Shown here piece by piece: positions 7,227 through 13,379 of a DNA stretch of 13,379 bases. The notes beneath the pieces are model-generated. The model searched no databases, was not told the origin of the DNA, and worked only from the letters and a program-made list of their open reading frames with translations. Source of the DNA: Geodermatophilaceae bacterium (GTDB lineage: Bacteria; Actinomycetota; Actinomycetes; Mycobacteriales; Geodermatophilaceae); NCBI GenBank assembly GCA_013812385.1, contig JACCTM010000044.1:1-13379 (forward strand), written 5' to 3'. Position numbers and translations under genes: made by a program. Position 1 is the stretch's first letter. Each line of letters opens with the position of its first letter.

Positions 7227-7717
7227 CTGACGCGCTTGGGCGGTGTGACCGCGGCTTTGAGCGCACCGAGCAGGCCGAGGGCGGTTGCCCCGATGACGAC
7301 GTAGAAACCAGCGTCGAAGACAGAGAGATCGAAGTCGGAGTCACTCAGTGCCACGAGGACTGCGGCGGCCATGGCCAGTGCGACGATCAGCGCGATCAGC
7401 CCGAGCAGGCGCCGGCTCTTGCCGGGGACAAAGGCGGTCAGCCCGATCAGCAGCAGGATGGCGCCGCCGACGATGATGACCACGGGTTGCCACAATCCGG
7501 TGGTGAAGATGCTGCCGAAATTATCGAGGCCCTGACGCAGGATCTGGTAGCCGGTCAGGCCCTCGGCAGCGGCGAGCCAGTCCAACAGCAAGGAGACGCC
7601 GACGCCCGCGCCGGAGAGGACCATCAGCAATCCCGCGAGTGAGTCCGGACGACGTACGGCGACAGGTTCGGCGGCGTAGGCAGAGGTCTGGTCGTACGAG
7701 CTGTCGGAGTAGGACAT
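7223..7717 (-). CDS. Small four-helix membrane protein of unknown function
   Basis: This 164-residue protein begins with a Ser/Tyr-rich polar tail (MSYSDSSYDQTSAYAAEP). Four predicted helices follow at about 26-50, 76-97, 103-124 and 134-154, and it ends with a basic PPKRVS. Start ATG at 7717 has AAGGG seven bases upstream on the minus strand; the longer in-frame extension toward 7831 has no Shine-Dalgarno and an unlikely composition. The helix layout, a Trp at the end of helix 1 (LLLDWL), an aromatic polar first loop and a positively charged turn between helices 2 and 3 (PGKSRR) recall the two four-helix proteins at 1605 and 2899. However, sequence identity is low and the paired cysteines are absent. 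It is convergent with purH and divergent from folD. I do not recognise a named family. Confidence 0.8.
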   Translation of the reverse strand: MSYSDSSYDQTSAYAAEPVAVRRPDSLAGLLMVLSGAGVGVSLLLDWLAAAEGLTGYQILRQGLDNFGSIFTTGLWQPVVIIVGGAILLLIGLTAFVPGKSRRLLGLIALIVALAMAAAVLVALSDSDFDLSVFDAGFYVVIGATALGLLGALKAAVTPPKRVS

Positions 7718-7825
7718 GACCGACCCTTCTTGGCTTCGTGGGGCCCCGGAGAGCGCGGGATATCGTGGTGAGGTTGCCAGAATAGGGAGATCCAGCGTGT
7801 GCTGGGTGTTGGCTGGCCAGGTCGG

Positions 7826-7844
7826 GACCATGTCAGACCATGTC
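7826..7844. repeat. Tandem 10-bp direct repeat in the folD upstream region
   Basis: GACCATGTC occurs twice, at 7826-7834 and 7836-7844, one base apart, giving a period of ten bases, close to one helical turn. It lies 20-38 bases before the chosen folD start, within the divergent gap between folD and the minus-strand membrane-protein gene. The spacing suits a regulator-binding site, but no regulator is encoded nearby and the repeat may be chance. An in-frame ATG at 7840 falls inside the second copy. Confidence 0.4.
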
Positions 7845-7863
7845 GGGCGAGGATCGCAGTGTC

Positions 7864-8721
7864 ATGATGCATGCCGTGACGGCGACCATCTTGGACGGCA
7901 AGGCCACCGCGGCAACGGTTCGGGAGGAATTGCGAGGTCAGGTGGCCGCGCTGACCGCTGCCGGGCGACAGCCTGGGCTCGGGACTCTGCTAGTGGGCGA
8001 CGACCCCGGCAGCACGTGGTACGTGGGTGCGAAACACAAGGACTGCGCGGAGATCGGGATCGCGAGCATCCGATACGCGTTGCCTGCATCAGCGAGTCAG
8101 GCCGACGTGTTGACGATCGTCGACGAGCTCAATGCCGATCCGGCGTGCACGGGATACCTCGTGCAACTTCCGCTGCCCGAGGGCCTTGACGAGATCGCGG
8201 TCCTCGAACGGATGGATCCGCGCAAAGACGTCGACGGCCTGCACCCGGTGAACCTAGGCCGGCTCGTCCTCGGTGAGCCGGGGCCGTTGCCGTGTACGCC
8301 GACCGGCATCGTGGAACTCCTGCGTCGCCACGACGTCCCGATCGCCGGCGCCGACGTGGTGGTCATCGGGCGCGGTATCACCGTGGGGCGACCGCTGGGG
8401 CTTCTGCTGACCCGGCGTTCGGAGAACGCGACAGTGACCTTGTGCCACACCGCGACTCGCGACCTGGCGGCACACGTCGGCCGGGCCGACATCGTCGTCG
8501 CCGCTGCCGGCGTACCAGGACTGATCACCAAGGAGATGATCCGGCCGGGCGCGGCGGTACTCGATGTCGGAGTGAGCCGAGTCGACGGCAAGATCGCCGG
8601 AGACGTGACCCTGGACGTCGGCGAGGTGGCCGGTCACATCGCCCCGAATCCAGGAGGCGTCGGCCCCATGACCCGGGCAATGCTGTTGGTCAACGTCGTG
8701 GCCCTGGCCGGCGCTCTATGA
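7864..8721 (+). CDS. folD: Bifunctional methylene-THF dehydrogenase / methenyl-THF cyclohydrolase
   Basis: This 285-residue cytosolic enzyme oxidises 5,10-methylene-THF with NADP and then hydrolyses the product to 10-formyl-THF, the donor used by PurN and PurH. Seen: [11 protein letters not shown] at the N-terminus, YVGAKHKDC with Tyr53 and the catalytic Lys57, VQLPLPEGL (100-108) with Gln101, [13 protein letters not shown] (118-130), PCTPTGI (143-149), a nucleotide-binding [11 protein letters not shown] (169-179), and the C-terminal [17 protein letters not shown] (259-275). The length and motifs are complete. The usual Ser in GRSxxVG is Gly here, a minor variant. ATG 7864 is chosen because GAGGA (7849-7853) is ten bases upstream and the length is typical. 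ATG 7867, GTG 7876 (VTATILDGK) and ATG 7840 are in-frame alternatives. The DUF3017 gene starts four bases after the stop, so they form one transcript. Confidence 0.97.
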   Translation: MMHAVTATILDGKATAATVREELRGQVAALTAAGRQPGLGTLLVGDDPGSTWYVGAKHKDCAEIGIASIRYALPASASQADVLTIVDELNADPACTGYLVQLPLPEGLDEIAVLERMDPRKDVDGLHPVNLGRLVLGEPGPLPCTPTGIVELLRRHDVPIAGADVVVIGRGITVGRPLGLLLTRRSENATVTLCHTATRDLAAHVGRADIVVAAAGVPGLITKEMIRPGAAVLDVGVSRVDGKIAGDVTLDVGEVAGHIAPNPGGVGPMTRAMLLVNVVALAGAL

Positions 8722-8725
8722 GGGC

Positions 8726-9025
8726 ATGAGCACAGCGATGGCCCCGCTCGTCACCCGCCAGCGGCTGATCGCCCAGGTCCCCTACATCGCCGTCGGCCTG
8801 GTTGTCGCCCTCGGTCTGGTACTGGTGATCTTCGCGTACTGGCGTCGCGGGGTGGTGACCATCGGCGCTGCGATGGCACTGGCCGGACTGCTCAGACTCC
8901 TGCTACCGGCCCGGCGAGCCGGCCTGCTCAGCGTCCGCAGCCGTGGCTTCGACGTGGCCGCGTACATCTTCTTGGCAGTTGCGCTGGTCGGGATCGGCGT
9001 CGCCATCCCGGCACCCGTCCTCTGA
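8726..9025 (+). CDS. DUF3017 family small membrane protein
   Basis: This 99-residue protein has three predicted helices at about 18-37, 44-60 and 76-96. The basic stretch LLPARRAGLLSVRSRGFDV between helices 2 and 3 is the block I recognise as DUF3017. In actinobacteria this family is found next to folD, including in M. tuberculosis (Rv3356c folD and its neighbour). Its function is unknown. The start ATG lies four bases after the folD stop, with GAGGG (8720-8724) overlapping the folD end but only one base from the ATG. An in-frame ATG at 8738 would give a 95-residue product and is possible. Translation is probably coupled to folD. Confidence 0.88.
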   Translation: MSTAMAPLVTRQRLIAQVPYIAVGLVVALGLVLVIFAYWRRGVVTIGAAMALAGLLRLLLPARRAGLLSVRSRGFDVAAYIFLAVALVGIGVAIPAPVL

Positions 9026-9056
9026 GGCTGGCTCCGGCTGGTCGGGTAGCCCTGGA

Positions 9057-9062
9057 TAGCCT
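9057..9062 (+). promoter_or_regulatory. Candidate -10 box for leaderless mdh transcript
   Basis: TAGCCT fits the TANNNT form of actinobacterial -10 boxes and is followed by exactly six bases before the mdh ATG, so transcription could begin at the start codon. The only Shine-Dalgarno-like G-run (9063-9067) is one base from the ATG, too close to work normally. No TTGACA-like -35 is evident 16-19 bases upstream, which is common for such promoters. Confidence 0.4.
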
Positions 9063-9068
9063 GGGGGC

Positions 9069-10028
9069 ATGGCAGATGGTGACACGTCCCGACGTGGCAA
9101 GGTGACCGTGGTCGGCGCTGGCTTCTACGGTTCCACGACCGCCCAGCGCCTGGCTGAGTACGACGTCTTCGACACGGTCGTACTGACCGACATCCTCGAG
9201 GGACGCCCGGAGGGTCTGGCGCTGGACCTCAATCAGTCCAGGCCAGTCGAGGGCTTCGAGACCAGGGTTGTCGGGGTCGGCGGTGGCTCCTACGACGGCA
9301 CCGAGGATTCCGACGTGGTGGTGATCACCGCTGGCCTGCCGCGTAAGCCGGGCATGAGCCGGATGGACCTGCTCGAGACCAACGCCAAGATCGTGCGCGA
9401 CGTGTCGGAGAACATCGCCCGACGCTCACCTGACGCGGTCGTGATCGTGGTGTCCAACCCACTGGACGAGATGACCGCCCTTGCCCAGCTGGCGACCGGC
9501 TTCCCCAAGAATCGGGTGCTGGGCCAGGCCGGGATGCTGGACACCGCCCGATTCACGAACTTCGTCGCCGAGAAGGTTGGTGTCGCGGTCGGCTCGGTCA
9601 AGACGCTGACCCTCGGTTCGCACGGTGACACGATGGTCCCGGTGCCCTCGCGCTGCACTGTCGATGGCAAGCCGCTGACCGACCTCCTGTCGGCCGAGGA
9701 CATCGAGGATCTGGTCGTCAAGACCCGCAACGGCGGGGCAGAAGTCGTCGCGCTGCTCAAGACCGGGTCCGCTTTCTATGCGCCGTCGGCGGCTGCAGCT
9801 CGGATGGCTCACGCGGTGATCGAGGACTCCGGAGCGGTCATGCCGGTCTGCGCCTGGGTTGACGGGGAGTACGGGATCTCCGGGGTGTATCTCGGGGTGG
9901 AGGCCGAACTCGGACGCGAGGGCGTACGCCGCGTCGTGGAGACCGACCTGACCGGCAGCGAGCTGGCTGCGTTGAACGAGGCCGCCGAGGCCGTTCGCGC
10001 CAAGCAGGCCGACATCGCCGACATGTAG
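9069..10028 (+). CDS. mdh: NAD-dependent malate dehydrogenase, LDH-like type
   Basis: This 319-residue cytosolic TCA enzyme interconverts malate and oxaloacetate. The Rossmann motif GAGFYGS (16-22), followed by an acidic residue at the end of the second strand (Asp41), indicates NAD rather than NADP. Substrate residues are visible: [12 protein letters not shown] with Arg92 and Arg98, Asn130 in VSNPLDEM, Asp158 and Arg161 in MLDTARF, and the catalytic His185 in GSHGDTMVP. An Arg rather than Gln at the specificity position (Arg92) argues for malate over lactate. The sequence belongs to the tetrameric LDH-like MDH group rather than the E. coli dimeric group. It follows DUF3017 with a 43-base gap that contains a possible promoter, and icd follows 53 bases later. 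Confidence 0.96.
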   Translation: MADGDTSRRGKVTVVGAGFYGSTTAQRLAEYDVFDTVVLTDILEGRPEGLALDLNQSRPVEGFETRVVGVGGGSYDGTEDSDVVVITAGLPRKPGMSRMDLLETNAKIVRDVSENIARRSPDAVVIVVSNPLDEMTALAQLATGFPKNRVLGQAGMLDTARFTNFVAEKVGVAVGSVKTLTLGSHGDTMVPVPSRCTVDGKPLTDLLSAEDIEDLVVKTRNGGAEVVALLKTGSAFYAPSAAAARMAHAVIEDSGAVMPVCAWVDGEYGISGVYLGVEAELGREGVRRVVETDLTGSELAALNEAAEAVRAKQADIADM

Positions 10029-10081
10029 GTCGCGTCGCGCTCGCCGTACCGTCGTCATCGCGTAGAAGGGCACGCCCGCTC

Positions 10082-11299
10082 ATGAGCAAGATCAAGGTCG
10101 AGAACCCGGTCGTCGAACTCGATGGCGACGAGATGACCAGGATCATCTGGCAGTTCATCAAGGACCGGCTGATCCACCCGTACCTCGACCTCGATCTGAA
10201 GTACTTCGACCTCGGGATCGAGTCCCGGGATGCCACCGAGGACCAGATCACGGTCGAGGCCGCTCAGGCGATCAAGCAACACGGCGTCGGCGTCAAGTGC
10301 GCGACGATCACCCCCGACGAGGCGCGGGTCGAAGAGTTCGGCCTGAAGAAGATGTGGGTCTCGCCCAACGGCACGATCCGAAACATATTGGGAGGTGTGG
10401 TCTTTCGGGAGCCGATCATCATCTCGAACATTCCTCGGCTGGTGCCAGGTTGGACCAAGCCGATCATCATCGGCCGGCACGCGCATGGCGACCAGTACAA
10501 GTCGACGAACTTCAAGGTGCCCGGCGCCGGGACGGTGACCATCACCTTTACCCCGACTCACGGTGGTGCGCCGATCGAGCACGAGGTCGTGCAGATGCCG
10601 GAGTCCGGCGGCGTCGTGATGGGGATGTACAACTTCAACGAATCGATCGCCGACTTCGCCAGGGCATCGTTCTCGTACGGACTGCAACGCGGCTATCCGG
10701 TCTATCTCTCGACGAAGAACACGATCCTCAAGGCCTACGACGGGGCGTTCAAGGACATCTTCGCCGACGTCTTCGCGCGCGAGTTTCAGGCTGACTTCGA
10801 GGCCGCCGGACTGACTTACGAGCACCGGCTGATCGACGACATGGTCGCGGCGGCGATGAAGTGGGAGGGCGGCTACGTCTGGGCGTGCAAGAACTATGAC
10901 GGCGACGTGCAGTCCGACACCGTCGCGCAGGGCTTTGGCTCGCTCGGGCTGATGACGTCGGTCCTGATGACGCCGGACGGTCGTACGGTCGAGGCAGAGG
11001 CGGCGCACGGCACGGTCACCCGGCACTTCCGTCAGCACCAGGCCGGGAAGCCGACCTCGACAAACCCGATCGCCTCGATCTATGCCTGGACCGGTGGGCT
11101 CAAGCACCGCGGAAAGCTCGACTCCACATCGGAGGTCACCGGATTCGCCGAGGCGCTGGAGCAGGTCTGCGTCGAGACCGTCGAGAGCGGCAAGATGACC
11201 AAGGACCTGGCGCTGCTGGTCGGCCGCGACCAGCCGTTCTTGACGACCGAGGAGTTCCTCGCCGCCCTCGACGAGAATCTCCACACCTCTCTCGCTTGA
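10082..11299 (+). CDS. icd: NADP-dependent isocitrate dehydrogenase, eukaryotic-like homodimeric type
   Basis: This 405-residue enzyme oxidatively decarboxylates isocitrate to 2-oxoglutarate, making NADPH. By sequence it is of the class that includes human IDH1, and key residues align even in number. Substrate residues are Ser94, Asn96 and Arg100 in SPNGTIRN, Arg109, Arg132 in [11 protein letters not shown], Tyr139, and Lys212 in LSTKNT. Metal ligands are Asp252 (RLIDDMVA), Asp275 and Asp279 (NYDGDVQSD). The NADP loop is HGTVTRH (309-315). All are intact and the length is normal. This differs from the monomeric IDH found in Streptomyces and corynebacteria and from the E. coli type. The start ATG has AGAAGGG at 10064-10070, eleven bases upstream, somewhat long spacing. 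It lies 53 bases after mdh and probably shares its transcript. The 76 bases after the stop show no clear hairpin. Confidence 0.97.
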   Translation: MSKIKVENPVVELDGDEMTRIIWQFIKDRLIHPYLDLDLKYFDLGIESRDATEDQITVEAAQAIKQHGVGVKCATITPDEARVEEFGLKKMWVSPNGTIRNILGGVVFREPIIISNIPRLVPGWTKPIIIGRHAHGDQYKSTNFKVPGAGTVTITFTPTHGGAPIEHEVVQMPESGGVVMGMYNFNESIADFARASFSYGLQRGYPVYLSTKNTILKAYDGAFKDIFADVFAREFQADFEAAGLTYEHRLIDDMVAAAMKWEGGYVWACKNYDGDVQSDTVAQGFGSLGLMTSVLMTPDGRTVEAEAAHGTVTRHFRQHQAGKPTSTNPIASIYAWTGGLKHRGKLDSTSEVTGFAEALEQVCVETVESGKMTKDLALLVGRDQPFLTTEEFLAALDENLHTSLA

Positions 11300-11375
11300 C
11301 CCTGCTTTCCCGGTCCTCTCACGGCGTTCCGGCGGGCTGTTGCCCTGTCAAGCCACCGTTCGAGGAAAGTAAGAT

Positions 11376-12134
11376 CAGGCGGCGCTGCGGGTCAGTGCAG
11401 TTCGGATCTGGGCCATCAGTACGTCGGGTTGTCGAAGATCCCGGGCCGTTGCGTGGATGACAGTCCAGCCAGCCTGTACCAAAGCTTCAGGCGCCGACGA
11501 TCGCGCCGCATCTGCATGGGGTCGGCGTGATGAATGCCGTCGTATTCGACGGCAACCCGCATGTCCGGCCAGGCCAGGTGCCGCACCGCTTCACGGACAC
11601 GGGTGACCCGCCACATCCCTTGGCTGAGGGCCACACGCTCTTCCAAGTGGGTCAGATCCAAGACGCCGGCATGCGCGAGGGGATCGAGATAGGGAACTGC
11701 TGAACCCGGCTCCGACAGAGTGGCTATGTCCCAGGCACAACGGACCGGCGGCGTCAGGTGTACTCCGCGACGGACAGTCAGATCTGATGCAACGACCAGG
11801 GTCCGGTGGGTCGTGACGCCTCGAACGCCCTTGATGTGGATGTTCGGAGGGCAGCCGACCGTAACGGGATCATGCGTGTCCGCCAGCCTGACACCGAACA
11901 TCCAGGCGGCGGAGTGCGCCGTCAATGCCGCTCCAGCAGGCAAGATCATCAAGGCGGCTTCACATCGGATGCCATGGTCGATCCGCATACGTGAGTCGGC
12001 ATATACGCCGCGAACGTCCGCTGAAAACTGGCGCTGCGTAGCTGTTTCTCGGTGAGCAGTCCCGCAGAAACGGCGTCTCGGCCCCGGAAGAGGCCGTGGC
12101 GAAGCTCCAAGGGCACGGATATGCGTGGTCGCAT
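11376..12134 (-). pseudogene. DUF559-type endonuclease-like protein, decayed
   Basis: Reading the minus strand, an ATG at 12134 starts MRPRISVPLELRHGLFRGRD, then TEKQLRSASFQRTF, where the frame breaks at about 12011. One lost base in TTC-CGC restores RGVYADSRMRIDHG, and the second frame then runs through LTAHSAAWMFGVRL, THRTLVVASDLTVRRG, PPVRCAWDIATLSE and REAVRHL. The text jumps straight to AWPDMRVAVEYDGIHHAD, the C-terminal half of a DUF559 (Vsr/PD-(D/E)XK-like) fold; the preceding part with the first catalytic acids, some tens of residues, is absent (junction about 11579). At about 11487 a second one-base loss shifts the frame; correcting it gives ALVQAGWTVIHATARDLRQP and an ending in RSAA, then TGA (11376-11378). 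The N-terminal part resembles AbiEi-like antitoxin-type proteins commonly fused to DUF559 in actinobacteria. Three lesions make function very unlikely. Confidence 0.85.
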
Positions 12135-12235
12135 GGGCGAATCGTCGTCGTAGCTGCATGAGGTTCGCTGCGACTGTCCACAGGTTCGATGTGGGTCTCG
12201 GTGTCTTGGACTGCACCGGCCCGGTCGGCTGGACC

Positions 12236-12241
12236 TACCGT
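12236..12241 (+). promoter_or_regulatory. Candidate -10 box for leaderless transcript of the glycosylase-like gene
   Basis: TACCGT fits TANNNT and is followed by six bases and then the GTG start at 12248, the same geometry as at mdh. There is no usable Shine-Dalgarno: GGTGG at 12242-12246 is one base from the start. No convincing -35 box is present. The 113-base gap to the divergent pseudogene start (12134) shows nothing else clear. Confidence 0.4.
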
Positions 12242-12247
12242 GGTGGT

Positions 12248-12874
12248 GTGCAGACCTTCTTGCCGTACGCCGAGTTCAAACGGTCCGCCCGCGTCCTGGA
12301 TCCGAGGCGGTTGGGCAAGCAGCGGGTCGAGGTGATCCAGGTCGTTCGCGCCTTGACCTGGCCGGGATACGGCTGGGCGAACCATCCCGCAGTGCTCATG
12401 TGGAAGGGTTTCGAAGAGGCACTCGGCCGCTACGGCCTGACCTGCTGCCAGGTCTGGACCGAACTCGGACATGGCGACACCTGTGCCGCGACCATCGCCG
12501 CCGACCTGCACGCGATCGGCGTCGAGAACATCCGCACCCAGCCGGAGCTGGCCGCGCGGGGCGCTCTCCCGGCCTGGCTGGGTGATGACGAACTGCATCT
12601 CAGCCACCAGTCCTCGTTGCTAGGCAAGGATCCGGACTGGTACGGCCCGCATTTCCCCGGCGTACGAGATGACCTTCCCTACCGCTGGCCGGTTCGCTCG
12701 CCCAACGCGCTGCAAGCCGAGCAGCGCAAGGCCGAGTACGCGAGGCTGCGTCAACAAAGAGCCGCAGCTCGGGCAGCGCACGAGGCGCAACGGGCCAGTC
12801 GGCGGCGCAGTCAAGCGGCCAAGCGCGGCTGGGCCACCCGCCGCGCCAATCGCACCGGGCCCACGAACCGTTAG
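12248..12874 (+). CDS. MSMEG_6728-family / pyrimidine-dimer DNA glycosylase-like protein
   Basis: This 208-residue protein begins MQTFLPYAEFKRSARVLD, continues RRLGKQRVEVIQVVRALTWP and HPAVLMWKGFEEAL (46-59), and has LSHQSSLLGKDPDWY (118-132) followed by FPG. These blocks match the actinobacterial MSMEG_6728 family, which databases relate to the T4 endonuclease V-like (Pyr_excise) glycosylases; the assignment is from memory and enzymatic activity is not proven. Residues from about 153 to the end form an Ala/Arg/Gln-rich, strongly basic helical tail (LQAEQRKAEYARLRQQ then RRRSQAAKRGW), probably a nucleic-acid-binding extension. The GTG at 12248 is chosen because homology begins exactly there. 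The frame is open back to 12125 but that extension has no family resemblance. No LexA-type GAACN4GTTC site was seen upstream. It is convergent with the broken gene at its 3' side. Confidence 0.8.
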   Translation: MQTFLPYAEFKRSARVLDPRRLGKQRVEVIQVVRALTWPGYGWANHPAVLMWKGFEEALGRYGLTCCQVWTELGHGDTCAATIAADLHAIGVENIRTQPELAARGALPAWLGDDELHLSHQSSLLGKDPDWYGPHFPGVRDDLPYRWPVRSPNALQAEQRKAEYARLRQQRAAARAAHEAQRASRRRSQAAKRGWATRRANRTGPTNR

Positions 12875-12913
12875 CGGCTGAGCCAGGGCCTCCGGCGGTG
12901 CTCCAGAAGGGAC

Positions 12914-13379
12914 TCAGTCCGGTGCAGGTGCCGTACGGAGGCACCAGACCGGGCCCTCGGGTGTATCGCGAAGCTCGACGCCGGCGGAGGCAAGAACGTC
13001 GCGGATCTCATCTCCAGCAGCGAAGTCCCTCTCATCTCGAGCCTGGCCACGGAGGCTGATCGAGATCCAATCCCGGTTCCCAGTACTGTGCCAGGCCAAC
13101 CTTGTAGATCTCGTACACAGGCACCGTGTGCGAGCCCAGCGTCAAGGCTGCGGCGCTGGCGAAGACCACAGTGCCGCCACTGGAAACGGTGTCGCGTAAC
13201 TCCCGCGGCAGCGCACTGTCCCGCCAGGCCCGTAGCGCGTACGTCGGACTACCCGGACCGGCGAAGACCCAAAGCGCTGCTCGTACGGCGGTCAGGGCAC
13301 GCTCGCGGGCCAGCCGATCGATGTCGGCGCTGCGCCAACCGGCCACGGTCACGTCGTGGCCCACGCTGGCACGGAAGTA
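12914..13379 (-). pseudogene. Broken S51/amidotransferase-like gene joined out of frame to a CysS-type C-terminal domain
   Basis: The gene enters from beyond the right edge on the minus strand. The first frame (13379 down to about 13061) reads YFRASVGHDVTVAGWR, then WVFAGPGSPTYALRAWR, GGTVVFASAAALTLG, and VPVYEIYKVG with YWEPGLDL. These suggest a class-I-amidotransferase/peptidase-S51-like Rossmann protein, where FAGPGSP and FASAAA correspond to the turn and nucleophile-elbow regions. Just after GLDL the pattern stops and this frame ends at TGA 13032-13034. In another frame, from about 13056 to the TGA at 12914-12916, the DNA encodes SLRGQARDERDFAAGDEIRD then VELRDTPEGPVW, the C-terminal helical domain known from cysteinyl-tRNA synthetases. 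I recall actinobacterial proteins carrying an S51-like front and such a CysS/YqeB-type tail, so one gene with a large internal deletion is the favoured reading. A fusion with a separate cysS is the alternative. Confidence 0.7.

Noticed and set aside
7215..7642. Continuation of the plus-strand frame that starts at 7007
   Set aside because: It is the reverse complement of the minus-strand membrane protein; the composition (many Asp, Gln, Gly) is that of an antisense frame, so the real sense ends near 7150.
7779..7784. TATTCT on the minus strand as a -10 box for the gene at 7223-7717
   Set aside because: The hexamer fits TANNNT but no acceptable -35 lies 16-19 bases away, and a single hexamer match is weak evidence.
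10055..11284. A 409-codon open frame on the minus strand opposite icd
   Set aside because: It mirrors the icd codons, lacks any family motif, and icd is fully supported by its active-site residues.
12174..12182. CTGTCCACA, one mismatch from the actinobacterial DnaA box TTGTCCACA
   Set aside because: A single isolated copy in a short intergenic gap, with no cluster of boxes, no AT-rich element and no replication gene nearby.
12135..12247. Search for a LexA/SOS box upstream of the DNA-repair-like gene
   Set aside because: No GAACN4GTTC-like site was found in the divergent gap.
12125..12247. N-terminal extension of the glycosylase-like protein to 12125
   Set aside because: The family resemblance begins exactly at the GTG at 12248 (MQTFLPY), and the extension overlaps the start of the divergent pseudogene.
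12878..12917. CTGAG ... CTCAG pairing between the convergent genes at 12874 and 12914
   Set aside because: Only five base pairs around a 30-base loop; too weak to call a terminator.

Overview
The window is high-GC DNA from an actinobacterium. This rests on GTG starts, the gene content, and a gene order (sucC-sucD-membrane proteins-perM-purN-purH) that I recall from Mycobacterium tuberculosis (around Rv0951-Rv0957) and Streptomyces. The block folD-DUF3017-mdh-icd is also typical of actinomycetes. The genus cannot be fixed from the sequence; the eukaryotic-type homodimeric NADP isocitrate dehydrogenase and LDH-like malate dehydrogenase fit several non-mycobacterial families.

Layout. 1-1425: 3' part of sucC, then sucD (succinyl-CoA synthetase). 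1605-2702: a four-helix membrane protein with Gly/Gln/Pro/Tyr-rich tails at both ends, closed by a strong 14-bp hairpin terminator. 2899-3525: a second four-helix membrane protein that looks like a diverged paralogue of the first. 3610-6991: perM-like DUF6350 gene, purN and purH, closely packed, with purN and purH overlapping by ATGA. 7007-7214: remnant of a pentapeptide-repeat gene. 7223-7717 (minus): a third small four-helix membrane protein. 7864-9025: folD and a DUF3017 membrane protein. 9069-11299: mdh and icd. 11376-12134 (minus): a DUF559-type pseudogene. 12248-12874: an MSMEG_6728 / pyrimidine-dimer-glycosylase-like protein. 12914-13379 (minus, cut by the window edge): a broken gene with an S51/amidotransferase-like front part joined out of frame to a CysS-type C-terminal domain.

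How the genes work together. SucCD, Mdh and Icd are TCA-cycle enzymes. FolD makes the 10-formyl-tetrahydrofolate that both PurN and PurH consume, so one-carbon supply and purine synthesis lie near each other. The three small four-helix proteins and PerM form an envelope or cell-division-flavoured group between these metabolic genes.

No mobile element, CRISPR array, tRNA or rRNA was recognised, and no defence or secondary-metabolite system is visible. No gene-free stretch exceeds 200 bases. The unusual aspects are (i) three decayed genes that each appear to have lost an internal segment, (ii) the paralogous pair of four-helix proteins with a conserved two-cysteine outer loop, and (iii) two genes whose start codons sit exactly six bases after a TANNNT box, as in leaderless transcripts.
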